A stretch of DNA of 29,798 bases from positions 1-29,798 of IMG/VR virus record IMGVR_UViG_3300013103_000039; one strand, written 5' to 3'. This document shows positions 9,601 to 15,691 of the stretch, piece by piece. The DNA is from a virus. How positions within the stretch are numbered: the stretch's first letter is position 1; every line of letters begins with the position of its first letter. The notes below the pieces were generated by a model. The model was not told where the DNA came from. It worked only from the letters and a program-made list of their open reading frames with translations, and ran no database searches. The position numbers were made by a program, and so were the translations under genes.

Positions 9601-10346
9601 TTACTGATACTTCATATACTCTTCCTGAGTCATTTACGATTGTAACAGAATTTACTCCAACGTTTAACTATGACACATCTACATACAATTATATATATTC
9701 TTTCTATGAAGATTCAAGCCACTATGCAAGACTGAGTTATTCAACAAATGATTACTTTTATTTTAAATATTATAATGGAGCTTCTGTACAAAATGTTGTA
9801 GGCCCGATGACTGGTATTGATTTAAATCAGAAGATTAGAGTATACAATTCAATCAACAGGGCAGCTAAAACAATAACTACCGCTATGTATTTAGAAGAAG
9901 ATGATTTATTTTTTATAGTTACTTATACGTCATCAATAGCTTTTAATGCTAGTTATATTAATAATCTTTATATTGGTGGTAAGGACACAACTACAACCCA
10001 ACCAGCAAATACCAACATCTATGGTTTAAAGGTCTACGACGGAATAACATTTGATGGTAGTTATGATACAATAGAAAAGATAGAAGAATTATTTCCAAAA
10101 GATTCTGTAGGTATTGTTGGAAGAGATACTAATGGTTTTGAAATGACTAAAATAGATGATACCGGAGTTTATTATAGCGACGAAGGTTCTATTTACACAG
10201 GAATTAGATGGATTGAAATTGAATCTGGTGTTGGCGCTTTTGAAACAGATGATTCTATTTATATGATAGATACTACAAGTCAAACTACCACTCTTGATAA
10301 GAGAACAGGGGCTTTTGCGACTAAGGATAAAATATTTTATAAATAA
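6657..10346 (+). CDS. Large fibre protein: shared docking region, propeller-like repeats, LamG-like domain
   Basis: 1229 residues. Residues 1-65 (MSQKNVDFMKKNKYQF, IFNAQMDG, ADMP, VDWSVG) align with the N-termini of the two preceding fibres, so it probably docks at the same site. Residues about 115-745 hold roughly ten degenerate repeats of the form hydrophobic strand (LIIAGETGYIAYW), then aromatic strand (DDSWYA), often with a G-T-G-T-G loop (YDGTGTGTGIF, FFDGTGTGSGLY). This looks like a beta-propeller. Around 980-1130 the pattern FTIVTEFTPTF...IYGLKVYDG resembles a LamG/concanavalin-type jelly roll, a fold often used for sugar binding. The C-terminus (residues about 1150-1229) is unassigned. 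The GAGGAA site supports the start. Probably a receptor-binding or tail-tip protein; no chaperone or cleavage motif was recognised. Confidence 0.75.
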   Translation: MSQKNVDFMKKNKYQFKKQITPPDDYESIRATQEIFNAQMDGTEIFLDADMPIDPFDTTVDWSVGPAPNDEIFRATKNKHIAEEDLGSGVYEPIKDLSGTLPYGLPKDYTFTITYYDIAVFHNKIILAGAAGIVHSFDLFSETLETDGAGISNDGSATGLFDIRKILIKDDLLIFVTVGNKIATYDYSTDTWNAHNSGTPYTNTTNAAFGENITGSSIILDGDTLIVAGIEGVASHDGTAWKNYDGTGTGTGIFLYYNELGLIEGRDEIISIIRYNQFIVCSTVGAAVFNHNGTGWTDYLGGGEADGPFTQGYMPLARMVIYETDLLFIAWDSVISSYDTNGLWKFFDGTGTGSGLYNNTVYSQGNINMAVVYHGDLILFGNQTRDIAYYDGSSWHTPLSNNKYACYTFNNNQYAINHTIYNDSIYIVGYANSVLTMLEEDNGDVSVYQRIGFSDNDNPFLTREMPTTMTSTTSIKVNCGIQFGDYLVFGCDNGEVFYYNTALETWHAYDDAGTGPNSIGVGGALEGKAIYTMQYYSDCLIIAGETGYIAYWNSTDDSWYASNNTQQPGEKDFNGRSLIVGTSNIIAMPIMESIDEICIVSSDGRVGSMSAENGIDYLGATVSGSPTTIYYDNATASYLTLSEVYSAIVMKPRSSEYKEYLVLGSSGQTISCDNANAWQANGAPVIDNPFTNIAGTGFSGTVFGMVQFKGYLIAFSSGGYASCDWNGAWSSYVPAEIQDPVSIWKGSWNGNIHVRFPELVYKTGRKPDYVYEADENSAYLGLAYTNRLGTTRSLDLSTWPLLGVTSTATGEILFGKTTDNDISTLFGQEFYEVVALDAVDTSHVTNFMREPITAVASTNVIFSVIARKGTADESAVRIDNQSVSNTVIGTALIDFTTQSVTSTDSGVLISQEWFDNDTVRIYMHVSGTLSAGHNLNYRLYANYGTGTGVIGASTKYMRPMVTDVSMTHNVPWNYNVQALKIITDTSYTLPESFTIVTEFTPTFNYDTSTYNYIYSFYEDSSHYARLSYSTNDYFYFKYYNGASVQNVVGPMTGIDLNQKIRVYNSINRAAKTITTAMYLEEDDLFFIVTYTSSIAFNASYINNLYIGGKDTTTTQPANTNIYGLKVYDGITFDGSYDTIEKIEELFPKDSVGIVGRDTNGFEMTKIDDTGVYYSDEGSIYTGIRWIEIESGVGAFETDDSIYMIDTTSQTTTLDKRTGAFATKDKIFYK

Positions 10347-10359
10347 AAAGGAGAAAGAT

Positions 10360-10608
10360 ATGACACAACAAGAATTGACAGTCATGCAAGAAGAAAAGGG
10401 TAAGAATAGATTTAAAAGTAGAACTTTCTGGCTCACAGTTGCATGGTTTTGTTTAGTTCCAGCGTCGTTTGCAGCACAGATTATAATTCCAGATTTTGAA
10501 TTACCAATCTCTACAATCGTAACACTAGCTGGTTCAATATCACTGATTTATGTCGGTGGTAATAAAGCTGTAAACGCAGCAGAAGTTATGAAACTAGACA
10601 AGAAATAA
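10360..10608 (+). CDS. Small two-helix membrane protein, holin candidate
   Basis: 82 residues from the ATG at 10360, chosen because AAGGAG lies nine bases upstream; an in-frame ATG at 10294 would overlap the fibre gene by 53 bases and has no ribosome site. A charged N-terminus (KGKNRFKSR) precedes two hydrophobic segments at about 23-43 and 47-66, and the protein ends with a charged tail (MKLDKK). Size, topology and position facing an endolysin operon fit a class II-like holin that would form holes in the inner membrane to release the amidase. Holins are too diverse for sequence proof; an unrelated small membrane protein is possible. Confidence 0.55.
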   Translation: MTQQELTVMQEEKGKNRFKSRTFWLTVAWFCLVPASFAAQIIIPDFELPISTIVTLAGSISLIYVGGNKAVNAAEVMKLDKK

Positions 10609-10614
10609 GTAAAT

Positions 10615-10645
10615 AAAAAAGGACACAATTAAGTGTCCTTTTTTT
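10615..10645. terminator. Bidirectional intrinsic terminator
   Basis: A-tract, GGACAC, loop AATTAA, GTGTCC, then seven T. Counting A:T pairs the stem is 12 bp. It sits between the convergent holin-like gene and the endolysin operon and works as a Rho-independent terminator read in either direction. The T-tract runs into the stop codon of the endolysin gene. Confidence 0.9.
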
Positions 10646-11360
10646 ATGCTAGATAGTCTCCTGAAACATACCCGTATTCATCCTCAGATGTTCCGGGGAA
10701 CTTGATTTTATTCCATCCATCAAGTATTCCAACCTGCTGAGTTTTTTCTCCCTCTCGTAATACCTTCATCCATTCTCCGCCAGGAGTTTCACGTACATTA
10801 ACATCACCAGTTGCGATAACAATATTTCCATACATAAGATATCTCTTAACATCTTTTTTAAACCTAAGTAATTCACTTGGATGATTAAAAAACCATCTTG
10901 GGCAATCCTTCCAACCAACAACTGCATTATGAGTTGTTATATCTTCAACATCTAATCCATATTCTTGTATAAGTGCTCCAGCTAAAGCTACAGATTTTGT
11001 CCATGTTTCTTCAGTCATTTGTCCTTCCCAATCAAGGTGAGACATTTCAATTCCAATAGTACAATTATTTGGATAAGAAGAAAGTGATAATCCATAAGCT
11101 GTATAAGTTTCACTTCCTACGTGATAAGCCATTTCATCTTGTGGTAGATATTGATAAATATCTCCATCCATCTCTACACAAAAATGAGCTGACCCATATC
11201 CATTATTTCCGTCTTTTCTGCTTTCAAACCAATTATAAACACCATTTCCAGTTCCATGAGGACTGGCTAACCAATGAAGGACTATTGCCTTGATTGGTTT
11301 TAATTTTGTTCCCGGTCTTGAATATTCATTTGGAGTTAAATACTTTTCAATTATTTTCAT
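10644..11360 (-). CDS. Endolysin: N-acetylmuramoyl-L-alanine amidase with SH3-like domain
   Basis: 238 residues. Amidase_2 domain at about 20-170 that cuts the bond between N-acetylmuramic acid and L-alanine in peptidoglycan at lysis. Expected zinc ligands are H29 (IVLHW), H144 (TTHNAV) and C153 (KDCP), with K151 and E105 (GIEMSH) in likely catalytic positions. Residues about 183-238 (DVNVRETPGGEW, GWNKIKF, YGYVSGDYLA) form an SH3b-like wall-binding module. No signal peptide, so export would need a holin, consistent with the holin candidate across the terminator. It is the last gene of the minus-strand operon and overlaps the gene before it by 14 bases. Confidence 0.93.
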   Translation of the reverse strand: MKIIEKYLTPNEYSRPGTKLKPIKAIVLHWLASPHGTGNGVYNWFESRKDGNNGYGSAHFCVEMDGDIYQYLPQDEMAYHVGSETYTAYGLSLSSYPNNCTIGIEMSHLDWEGQMTEETWTKSVALAGALIQEYGLDVEDITTHNAVVGWKDCPRWFFNHPSELLRFKKDVKRYLMYGNIVIATGDVNVRETPGGEWMKVLREGEKTQQVGILDGWNKIKFPGTSEDEYGYVSGDYLA

Positions 11361-11565
11361 CTTCTACATCCTTAATTAATAAATTAATAAAATTATCAGC
11401 AGCGTCGTTTGCAATAAGATGTAAATCTCTCTTGTTGATATATTTTTTATCCATATATTTTTTATAGTTTAGATATTCATCATAGAATGCCATAGCTATG
11501 TTAGATTTCCATCCGTATCTTAATTCCGGATCTTCTTTCAATCCTTCCACTAATTTTTTTATCAT
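11347..11565 (-). CDS. Small conserved-type phage protein, unknown function
   Basis: 72 residues, helical and charged, with the segment LRYGWKSNIAMAFYDEY and a second half around LHLIANDAADNFINLLI. I recall similar small proteins from other phages but know no function. It begins one base after the stop of the secreted coiled-coil gene and overlaps the endolysin start, so it is translated as part of the lysis operon. No membrane segment or signal peptide. Confidence 0.7.
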   Translation of the reverse strand: MIKKLVEGLKEDPELRYGWKSNIAMAFYDEYLNYKKYMDKKYINKRDLHLIANDAADNFINLLIKDVEDENN

Positions 11566-11566
11566 C

Positions 11567-12073
11567 TTAGAACCTCACTCCTAATCCTAACTTAACACCA
11601 AATCCATTATTAACTACATAGTTTCCTTCAAACATTACAGCTAAAGGTGTTCTAGGAATTAATACATTTAAACCTAAATCAATCGCTGTATCATTTACTA
11701 ACAACCCACCTTGTACATAAACCTGCCACATTTTAACATCAGCTAAACTAATCATGTTATCTAAGTTATCTCTTAATAAACCAATTTCTTCTTGGTCTAA
11801 TTCTATTCTTTCTTTAGAGAATTCATGAAGCTGAATTTCAGATGAAAGTAATTTATTTGTAGAACTAATTGATTCAATTGCAACTTCTAGCTGTGCAAGA
11901 GTTTCGTCGTGTCTTTCTTGAAGAAGCTTATGTGATTCATTTAAATCATCGTATAGAATTTGTGTTTCATCATGAGCAGCTACTTCTTCATAGTAAGCTT
12001 TTTCCCAATCTACTTGTGCAAATAAGGGAAGTGAAATTAAAATAAGACTAATTATTATTAATAGTTTCTTCAT
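11567..12073 (-). CDS. Secreted coiled-coil protein with beta-rich C-terminus; spanin-partner candidate
   Basis: 168 residues. A clear signal peptide (MKKLLIIISLILISLPLFA, predicted cut before Q20) sends it across the inner membrane. Residues about 25-110 are heptad-rich coiled coil. Residues 115-168 have alternating hydrophobic residues and end GVKLGLGVRF. A terminal aromatic residue on an amphipathic strand is typical of outer-membrane beta proteins. There is no lipobox cysteine, so it is not a classical o-spanin lipoprotein. Its start shares one base with the stop of the membrane-anchored coiled-coil gene (TAATG). I infer a role at the outer membrane in lysis; a periplasmic structural protein is the alternative. 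Confidence 0.6.
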   Translation of the reverse strand: MKKLLIIISLILISLPLFAQVDWEKAYYEEVAAHDETQILYDDLNESHKLLQERHDETLAQLEVAIESISSTNKLLSSEIQLHEFSKERIELDQEEIGLLRDNLDNMISLADVKMWQVYVQGGLLVNDTAIDLGLNVLIPRTPLAVMFEGNYVVNNGFGVKLGLGVRF

Positions 12074-12447
12074 TATTCAACCAACTTATTTTTTTCTATT
12101 TCAGCTCTTCTTTTTTCTGTCTTAATTCTATTTCGTTTATTGACAAGATCTCGAACTTCATCTTTCTTCTTAGCTTTTTCGTTCTCATCTTTCTCAGTAC
12201 GAACTTTTTTACGAAGTTCGGCAATTACTACCTCATTTTCGGCATATTTGACCTCAATTTTGGCTATTTTAGCGTCAATTTTGGCAATAGCTTCTTTCCT
12301 GTCTTTATCATTGTCTTTTGAAACAGCTAAAATACCTTTAGCTTTGTCAATTAATTTGTTCTTTCTTTTAGATCTGACAGACAACCAAACGACTAAAATA
12401 CCCACAGCGCCAATTCCAACCAGTACTAATATTCCTGTTATACTCAT
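12073..12447 (-). CDS. N-terminally anchored coiled-coil protein, i-spanin-like
   Basis: 124 residues. One membrane segment at about 4-23 (GILVLVGIGAVGILVVWL), then a basic stretch and a long charged coiled coil at about 45-122, rich in K, E and R (AKIDAKIAKIEVKYAENE). This N-in, C-out layout is that of inner-membrane spanin subunits, which span the periplasm and help fuse the two membranes after endolysin action. The neighbouring secreted coiled-coil gene could be its partner. The start overlaps the zinc-ribbon gene by four bases (ATGA). Function is inferred from topology and context. Confidence 0.6.
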   Translation of the reverse strand: MSITGILVLVGIGAVGILVVWLSVRSKRKNKLIDKAKGILAVSKDNDKDRKEAIAKIDAKIAKIEVKYAENEVVIAELRKKVRTEKDENEKAKKKDEVRDLVNKRNRIKTEKRRAEIEKNKLVE

Positions 12448-12692
12448 TTTTTTATATCTCCTTCAATTCTTGCTTTCATAGAAGTTTTACTTGCTCCCGC
12501 AAAATCTCCTTTAAAAGCATTAGCGTCTTGTGCCCATCCACCACCTTTAAAGTGAGTACCTGCCCCACCTGTAATAACTCTTTTCATTACAACTTCAACG
12601 CATTTTTCGCAATATATAACTGGGTCTTCTAACATTGAATGATTGATTTCTTTTTCTTCCCCACATTTAGGGCATATATAGTCATAAAACAT
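12444..12692 (-). CDS. FmdB-type zinc ribbon protein
   Basis: 82 residues. The N-terminal MFYDYICPKCGEE, with C7-x2-C10 and C28-x2-C31, matches the FmdB/CxxC zinc ribbon family. The rest (GGAGTHFKGGGW, then a basic tail) is typical of longer FmdB-like proteins. Role in phages is unknown; nucleic acid or protein binding is plausible. First gene of the minus-strand lysis operon, with AGGAG five bases upstream of the start. Confidence 0.75.
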   Translation of the reverse strand: MFYDYICPKCGEEKEINHSMLEDPVIYCEKCVEVVMKRVITGGAGTHFKGGGWAQDANAFKGDFAGASKTSMKARIEGDIKK

Positions 12693-12757
12693 AACTACTC
12701 CTTTATTCTGTATATATGGAGTAAAGGTAATAATAACTTATAATAAAGGGAAAAAAT

Positions 12758-13018
12758 ATGACATTACAAGAAATGCTAAAAGAACGAAAGGGAATGAGAA
12801 ATAATCCTCAAGAAAAAAGAGATGGAACTGGACCTCACGGAAGAGGTATGGGACCAGGAAAAGGAAAAAAAGATTGTTCTGGTATGCAAGCAGATGGTGC
12901 TACATATAAAGAGTATCTTGGTGCTATGTTAAACAAGTTTGGAAAGAAATCAGTATTAAAGCTTTCTCCTAAAGAGAGAAAAGAGTTAGACGCTGGATGG
13001 AAAGCAAAGGACGAATAA
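12758..13018 (+). CDS. Small basic glycine-rich protein with leader-like N-terminus
   Basis: 86 residues, not recognised. It begins MTLQEMLKER, resembling the short amphipathic N-terminal peptide seen on many proteins of this phage (L-K-E at 7-9). A Gly/Met/Lys-rich stretch follows (GTGPHGRGMGPGKGKKDC), then a helical C-terminus (LSPKERKELDAGWKAKDE). Preceded by AAAGGG. The next gene starts immediately after its stop codon, so the two are co-translated. Could be a minor head component or a nucleic-acid-binding protein. Confidence 0.65.
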   Translation: MTLQEMLKERKGMRNNPQEKRDGTGPHGRGMGPGKGKKDCSGMQADGATYKEYLGAMLNKFGKKSVLKLSPKERKELDAGWKAKDE

Positions 13019-13675
13019 ATGGATTTTTCAGAAATACTAACAGATGAACTATTTGAAGCAACAGGCAAAAATTTATTATTGTTAGATATAGATGATACTT
13101 TATTAACAGCACAAGGAATTAAAATCTGGAGAAAACTTCCAACTGATAAATCAGAAGTTGGATTAACTCCTGCTCAATATGCTGAAGAGCCAGTGTCTCC
13201 GGATACTAAAAAGTATTATGATTATAGAGAATTTAGAGACCCAGTGAAGGTCGGTAAATCAATCACTACAGGTATTCCAATTGTAGGAAATTTACAAACT
13301 ATGGATAGTTATATCAAGAATGGATGGGATATCGGTATCCTTACTGCTCGTGGTATGGAACCCATTATTTTTAAATCTATCAAACAATTCCTTAAATTCA
13401 AGCAAGGCGCAGACCTTAAACCCATTGGAGATAAACTCGTTAGGGATTTGGTATTTGCCATTAATGATGACAACAAGAAATATAAAGGTGGTACTGACTT
13501 CACTAAAAAAACTGAAGTGATGAAGGGACTACTTAAAAAATATGATAGAGTTTGGTTGATTGATGATGACAAGAAGAATTTAGATGCTATCAATAAACTA
13601 AGAGAGGAACTAAAAAGAGTTGGAGATAATAGGCATGGAAAACTCCGGGCTATAATGGCAAGGGGTAAGAAGTAA
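13019..13675 (+). CDS. HAD-superfamily phosphatase-like protein
   Basis: 218 residues. HAD motif I is LLLLDIDDTLL with D23 nucleophile and D25 acid/base; motif II is GILTARG (T109); a lysine near 163-164 can serve as motif III; motif IV is WLIDDDKKN (D182, D183). The full set suggests an active phosphohydrolase; substrate unknown, with a nucleotide or nucleic-acid 3' end possible by analogy with phage phosphatases. The N-terminus MDFSEILTDELFEATGK precedes the catalytic strand and resembles the leader peptide found on neighbours (L-F-E at 11-13). Start abuts the previous stop. Confidence 0.8.
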   Translation: MDFSEILTDELFEATGKNLLLLDIDDTLLTAQGIKIWRKLPTDKSEVGLTPAQYAEEPVSPDTKKYYDYREFRDPVKVGKSITTGIPIVGNLQTMDSYIKNGWDIGILTARGMEPIIFKSIKQFLKFKQGADLKPIGDKLVRDLVFAINDDNKKYKGGTDFTKKTEVMKGLLKKYDRVWLIDDDKKNLDAINKLREELKRVGDNRHGKLRAIMARGKK

Positions 13676-14425
13676 ATGTTAAAACTTTGCTCTGTTTGTA
13701 AAAAAGAAAAAAATATAGAAGATTTCCCAAAAGAAAAAAGATTAAAATCTGGATATTCTTCTAGGTGTAAAGAGTGTAGAGATATTTATTTAAAGAATTA
13801 TAGAAACAATTTAAAAAATAAAGAAAAAGCAAAAGAATATTCCGTTAAATACAGAAAAGAAAACTTTGAAGAGTTATATGAAAAAAAGAAAATTTATCTT
13901 AAAACAGAACTTGGAGAAAAAAGTAGAAAAAAAGCAACCTCTAAATATAATACTTCAATCAAAAGAAAAGAAGGTTCTTTAAAAAAATATAATAACTCTG
14001 ATAAAAGAAGAGAATATGCTAAAGAATGGGTAAAAGAAAAACGCAAAAATGACATTAACTTTAGATTAAAACAATCAATAAGTTCTAATTTAAACTCACA
14101 ACTTAAAAAAGTTTTTCTTAAAAAAAATGGAAAACAAACAATAAAATATTTAGATTATAATATTGAATTAGTTGCATCTCATTTAGAGAAAATGTTTGAT
14201 GAAAAAATGTCGTGGAATAATTATGGAAGTTATTGGAATATTGATCATATTATTCCACAAGTTTTATATAATTATAAAGATAATAATGAAATAAAAAAAT
14301 GTTGGGATTTAAGAAATTTAAGACCTTTAAAAAAAGAAGATAATTTTTCTAAAAAAGATTTTTTATTTTTAAACCTTATAGAAAAATATAATATAGATGA
14401 TTTACTTCCAGTAGGAGAGATATAA
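13676..14425 (+). CDS. Free-standing HNH homing endonuclease
   Basis: 249 residues. An N-terminal zinc ribbon (C5-x2-C8, C31-x2-C34) is followed by a very lysine-rich helical middle and a C-terminal HNH domain: WNIDHIIPQ (D190, H191), WDLRNLRPL (N214) and DNFSKK (N223). Such proteins cut DNA at gene-sized target sites and spread their own gene. The coding sequence is clearly more A-rich than the genes beside it. It is inserted with no spacer: the ATG follows the HAD stop directly and its stop shares one base with the next start. That suggests precise insertion between two originally adjacent genes. Confidence 0.9.
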   Translation: MLKLCSVCKKEKNIEDFPKEKRLKSGYSSRCKECRDIYLKNYRNNLKNKEKAKEYSVKYRKENFEELYEKKKIYLKTELGEKSRKKATSKYNTSIKRKEGSLKKYNNSDKRREYAKEWVKEKRKNDINFRLKQSISSNLNSQLKKVFLKKNGKQTIKYLDYNIELVASHLEKMFDEKMSWNNYGSYWNIDHIIPQVLYNYKDNNEIKKCWDLRNLRPLKKEDNFSKKDFLFLNLIEKYNIDDLLPVGEI

Positions 14426-15645
14426 TGAAAATTAATGATTTAGTCGAAATGGCTATTCCTGTAGCACAGGGTGAGAAAGTTTGGAAAGAAATTAATGATC
14501 TCCTAAACCAAGATAAATATAAAGAAGCTGCACAAAAATTCATTGATGCTGGTGGTAATCCTCGTGGCGCAAAACGAACTTGGAATGTAGCACAAGCTAA
14601 TACAAAAATTGCAGGTGGAAAAGTTCCTGGCCCTATCTATGGAATAATTGACGCAAAACACGATTATGATAAATTCCTCGCAGCAATGCCAGGAGATGCA
14701 TCTGCTCCTAAGAAAAATAAAGTCAAACAAAAAGATCAAGACCCAGATACCAGAGCAGAAGAACAGGCACTTTCTTACAAGACGATGGCTGACAAAAGAA
14801 AAGTTCAATCTCTTCAAGTTAAAGATGGAACTGCAGCTGGTTCTGATCTCGCAAGAAAAATGAGTAAGAAAGGAGATAATGATCCTGCGAAAACTCTTGA
14901 AGCCGACTCTAAAAGATTTGGTGATGTCGCTAAAGGTATTACAGAAATTAAGAGATTAGAAGCAAAAGACGCAGATCCAGATCAAACAATGACACCAGCA
15001 GATAGAAAGAAACTTGCTACACTTAAAAGAGAAACTCTTGAATATAGAAGTAAAACAGCACTTCCCGATGAAGCCAAAGCAGAGTTTGCAAAAGCTGAAA
15101 CTTCTAAACAACTTGAAACAGCTCTTAAAAAGTATATTAAGAAAAAAGTAAGAGTTGATGATAGAGAAACTGTTGTTATGCTTCTTAATAAAATAAGAAA
15201 AGTTTCTGCTAAAGCAAAAGCTGTTGAATTACATTTGTTATTAAAACAAGTCTTTAGAAACAAAAATAATCAAAAATCAATTGATGATTTAATTGCAAAG
15301 TATGAAAAGAATGTAAATATTGGAATAGCTCATCTTAAAGGTGTTGATAAAGTATTAGATAAATACAATGCAGGAAAAGATATTTCCAGTAAAGAACTTG
15401 AAGGTCTTTATAAAGAAGTAGTTAAGATGCTTCCTGATATGAGCCAGAATAAGAAATATGATCTTAAAGGATTTAGCACCTATAGTGCTACCGCTAAGAA
15501 ACTAAGTGATTTTATCGATAAGAAAGTAGAACCAACCGCAGATGACTTAGAAGAGTTATTAGATGGATTGGCTAATTATCATAACAATTTAAAACCAAAA
15601 AGAAAGAAAAACATAAAAGAGGATATTTTATTCAACCTTATTTAA
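14425..15645 (+). CDS. Large charged helical protein of unknown function
   Basis: 406 residues, rich in Lys, Ala, Asp and Glu and almost entirely helical in appearance; no family recognised. It begins MKINDLVEMAI, resembling the leader peptide of neighbouring genes (L-V-E at 6-8). An N-terminal globular part (about 15-90, KEAAQKFIDAGGNPRGAKRTW) is followed by a low-complexity linker (PKKNKVKQKDQDPDTRAEE) and a long helical C-terminal half. Composition is compatible with a head core or internal protein, but this is inference. It overlaps the HNH stop by one base (TAATG). Confidence 0.7.
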   Translation: MKINDLVEMAIPVAQGEKVWKEINDLLNQDKYKEAAQKFIDAGGNPRGAKRTWNVAQANTKIAGGKVPGPIYGIIDAKHDYDKFLAAMPGDASAPKKNKVKQKDQDPDTRAEEQALSYKTMADKRKVQSLQVKDGTAAGSDLARKMSKKGDNDPAKTLEADSKRFGDVAKGITEIKRLEAKDADPDQTMTPADRKKLATLKRETLEYRSKTALPDEAKAEFAKAETSKQLETALKKYIKKKVRVDDRETVVMLLNKIRKVSAKAKAVELHLLLKQVFRNKNNQKSIDDLIAKYEKNVNIGIAHLKGVDKVLDKYNAGKDISSKELEGLYKEVVKMLPDMSQNKKYDLKGFSTYSATAKKLSDFIDKKVEPTADDLEELLDGLANYHNNLKPKRKKNIKEDILFNLI

Positions 15646-15674
15646 TTGACAATAAAAGAATAAAGTTGTATACT
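15646..15674 (+). promoter_or_regulatory. Strong sigma70-type promoter upstream of Ro60-like gene
   Basis: TTGACA at 15646-15651, 17-base spacer, TATACT at 15669-15674. An AGGAG ribosome site at 15681 and a TTG start at 15692 follow. The -35 box and first part of the spacer (TTGACAATAAAAGAATAA, 18 bases) are identical to the minus-strand promoter at 22768-22796, so both probably belong to one class read by host RNA polymerase early in infection. Confidence 0.85.
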
Positions 15675-15691
15675 TTAGACAGGAGCATCAT

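Noticed and set aside
10338-10345. TATAAATA, identical to the T4 late promoter -10, just before the holin-like gene
   Set aside because: It overlaps the last codons and stop of the fibre gene, and a transcript would start inside the ribosome site. Chance is likely at this AT content.
41-10346. Bacteroidetes host, suggested by BspA-like repeats
   Set aside because: Strong Shine-Dalgarno sites and TTGACA-17-TATAAT promoters are not the Bacteroidetes type; repeat content is a poor guide to host.
10294-10608. Longer version of the holin-like gene starting at 10294
   Set aside because: The extra 22 residues overlap the fibre gene and have no ribosome site, whereas the ATG at 10360 follows AAGGAG.
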